Positions 63,004-64,000 of a stretch of DNA of 64,000 nucleotides are shown here, piece by piece. The stretch's first letter is position 1. Each line of letters opens with the position of its first letter. The position numbers and the translations under genes were made by a program. The stretch is from contig NZ_CP051515.1 in assembly GCF_012689525.1 (NCBI RefSeq), positions 62,001-126,000 of the forward strand. Direction: 5' to 3'. This DNA comes from Paraburkholderia aromaticivorans (lineage in GTDB: Bacteria > Pseudomonadota > Gammaproteobacteria > Burkholderiales > Burkholderiaceae). The notes below the pieces were generated by a model. The model had not been told where the DNA came from, ran no database searches, and saw only the letters and a program-made list of their open reading frames with translations.

Positions 63004-63193
63004 CGACGGAGCGGTGGTGAGCGTGGCAACGATGTATGGCCGTACCCGGCGAGTGTAGGGCGAAGTCTCTTCGCATGCCATAGCTTGCGGCGTGCACGGC
63101 CAGGATTTTGTCCACGTCCCAGGCGCGCAAAAAATCTGCGATCATCGAACCGCTGTTTGCCGAGCCACTCCATCAACTATCCGCTCCTACGCA

Positions 63194-63727
63194 ATGTCGA
63201 TTGCTCCCCCACTCCTCACCACCCCCCGCCTCACCCTGCGACCCCACACCCGCGACGATTTCCTCGAAAGTTACGCGATGTGGTCCGATCCCGAGGTGAT
63301 CCGCTATATCGGCGGCAAGCCCTTCACGCGCGAGGAAGTCTGGGCGCGTCTGCTGCGTTACGCCGGTCATTGGGCGATGCTGAACTATGGCTATTGGGTC
63401 GTGCGGGAAAAGGAGAGCGGCCGGTTTCTCGGCGAAGTCGGCTTTGCCGACTACCATCGCGAGATCGAGCCGTCATTGATGGTGCCCGAAGTCGGCTGGG
63501 CGCTGGACCCGGCCGTGCATGGCCGCGGCTACGCGACCGAAGCCGTGCGTGCCGCGCTGGAGTGGGCCGACCAGCAATGGCCGGATGGCGAGACGGCCTG
63601 CATCGTCGCGCCGGAGAATCTGCCGTCGCTGCGCGTCGCTCATAAGTGCGGCTATCGTGAGCAACATCGCACCACGTACAAAGGCAAGCCGACCATCGTG
63701 CTGCGTCGGCAGGCACATACAGGTTGA
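63194..63727 (+). CDS. GNAT-family N-acetyltransferase (RimJ-like)
   Basis: A 177-residue protein. It starts TTPRLTLRPHTRDDF, as RimJ/RimL-type enzymes do, and has the acetyl-CoA loop AVHGRGYATEAVRAALEWA (near residue 117) and the end SLRVAHKCGYREQHRT. These enzymes acetylate protein N-termini or small amines. I chose the ATG at 63194; the frame stays open to 63092. It is divergent from the VC0807-like gene. Confidence 0.87.
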   Translation: MSIAPPLLTTPRLTLRPHTRDDFLESYAMWSDPEVIRYIGGKPFTREEVWARLLRYAGHWAMLNYGYWVVREKESGRFLGEVGFADYHREIEPSLMVPEVGWALDPAVHGRGYATEAVRAALEWADQQWPDGETACIVAPENLPSLRVAHKCGYREQHRTTYKGKPTIVLRRQAHTG

Positions 63728-63802
63728 GCCGGCGCGCGGCGCGCGCCGCAGTTGCCGGTTACGTCGAGCGAGCCGTGTGCGCCGGCCGGCTCGACAATCA
63801 GC

Positions 63803-64000
63803 TCACTGCGCGTCGCCGCTTGCCAATGACCGCTGCTGTGCGATCAGATCCACCAGCCGTTCGACCTGCTGGCCTTGCGCATCGAAGTTGCCGGTATCCA
63901 GCCATCGCGTGTAGCTCGGACGCAGTGCGGGCCATTCACTGTCGATGATCGAAAACCACGCGGTATCGCGATTGCGTTCGCGATATACGATCGCCTGACG
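63803..64000 (-). CDS. GNAT-family acetyltransferase, C-terminal end only
   Basis: The last 65 codons of a gene that runs off the right edge. The visible part reads RNRDTAWFSIIDSEWPALRP, then YTRWLDTGNFDAQGQQ, and ends SLASGDAQ. This is the typical end of RimJ-like GNAT proteins (sometimes annotated as GNAT family proteins with a W-L-D-x-x-N-F-D tail). It is convergent with the other GNAT gene; the two ends are 75 bases apart. The start and catalytic part are outside the window. Confidence 0.65.
   Translation of the reverse strand, partial: RQAIVYRERNRDTAWFSIIDSEWPALRPSYTRWLDTGNFDAQGQQVERLVDLIAQQRSLASGDAQ

Noticed and set aside
1..64000. CRISPR arrays, insertion sequences, prophage genes, tRNA or rRNA
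   Set aside because: Looked for on both strands; no array of regular spacers, transposase, integrase or structural RNA was recognised.

Overview
The window is chromosomal DNA of high G+C content, read as a betaproteobacterium of the Burkholderia/Paraburkholderia group. That placement is inferred from codon use and gene content: a Tat-exported phosphocholine phospholipase C, DUF3562 and DUF1488 proteins, a Fiu-type receptor with a PiuC hydroxylase, and many LysR regulators. No rRNA, tRNA, insertion sequence, prophage or CRISPR array was seen. I support 65 intact or edge-truncated protein genes and two pseudogenes. The first and last genes run off the window.

Layout. 1-3.4 kb: aromatic-compound genes (extradiol-type VOC protein, ferredoxin reductase, AAHS-type MFS importer) closed by a clear terminator. 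3.4-6.9 kb: a specialised Hsp70 (HscC type) with a membrane J-protein. 7.8-11.1 kb: a less GC-rich accessory pocket. It holds a lipoprotein pseudogene, an orphan membrane protein, a three-gene cassette of unknown function with its own terminator, and a frameshifted MocR-type regulator remnant. 11-14.2 kb: FAD oxidoreductase, NTF2-like protein, DUF3562 protein and an EamA exporter with a histidine-rich tail. 14.5-19.8 kb: envelope and lipid genes (lipocalin, DUF1295 protein, CFA-like methyltransferase, cytochrome b561, GT2 glycosyltransferase). 20-22 kb: Rieske oxygenase, a 38-residue membrane peptide and a rubredoxin with an N-terminal extension. 22-28.7 kb: SDR, an enteric-type lysR/lysA divergon, and a second divergon of a LysR regulator with a basic amino-acid binding protein and an AstE-like deacylase. 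28.8-31.4 kb: phospholipase C and a lipoprotein.

31.6-39.1 kb is a coherent carbohydrate run. A debranching enzyme and a second glucosidase release glucose, a polyphosphate-type glucokinase with a lysine-rich tail phosphorylates it, and Zwf oxidises the product. 40.8-44.9 kb is an iron-uptake unit with a Fur box: Fiu-type receptor, PiuC-type hydroxylase and PepSY protein. A lone receiver, a nitroreductase and a HiPIP follow. 48.5-50.1 kb holds five imperfect ~31-bp repeats, a gene-less strong terminator, and one orphan gene with its own signals. 52.5-55.7 kb is an ECF42-type sigma factor with two DGPF (YCII-related) proteins and a candidate target promoter. The rest to 64 kb is small metabolic, transport and regulatory genes.

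The items most worth a second look are the 8.9-10.5 kb cassette, the 49-kb repeat array, and the polyphosphate glucokinase tail. All identities come from reading the translations; no database search was possible.
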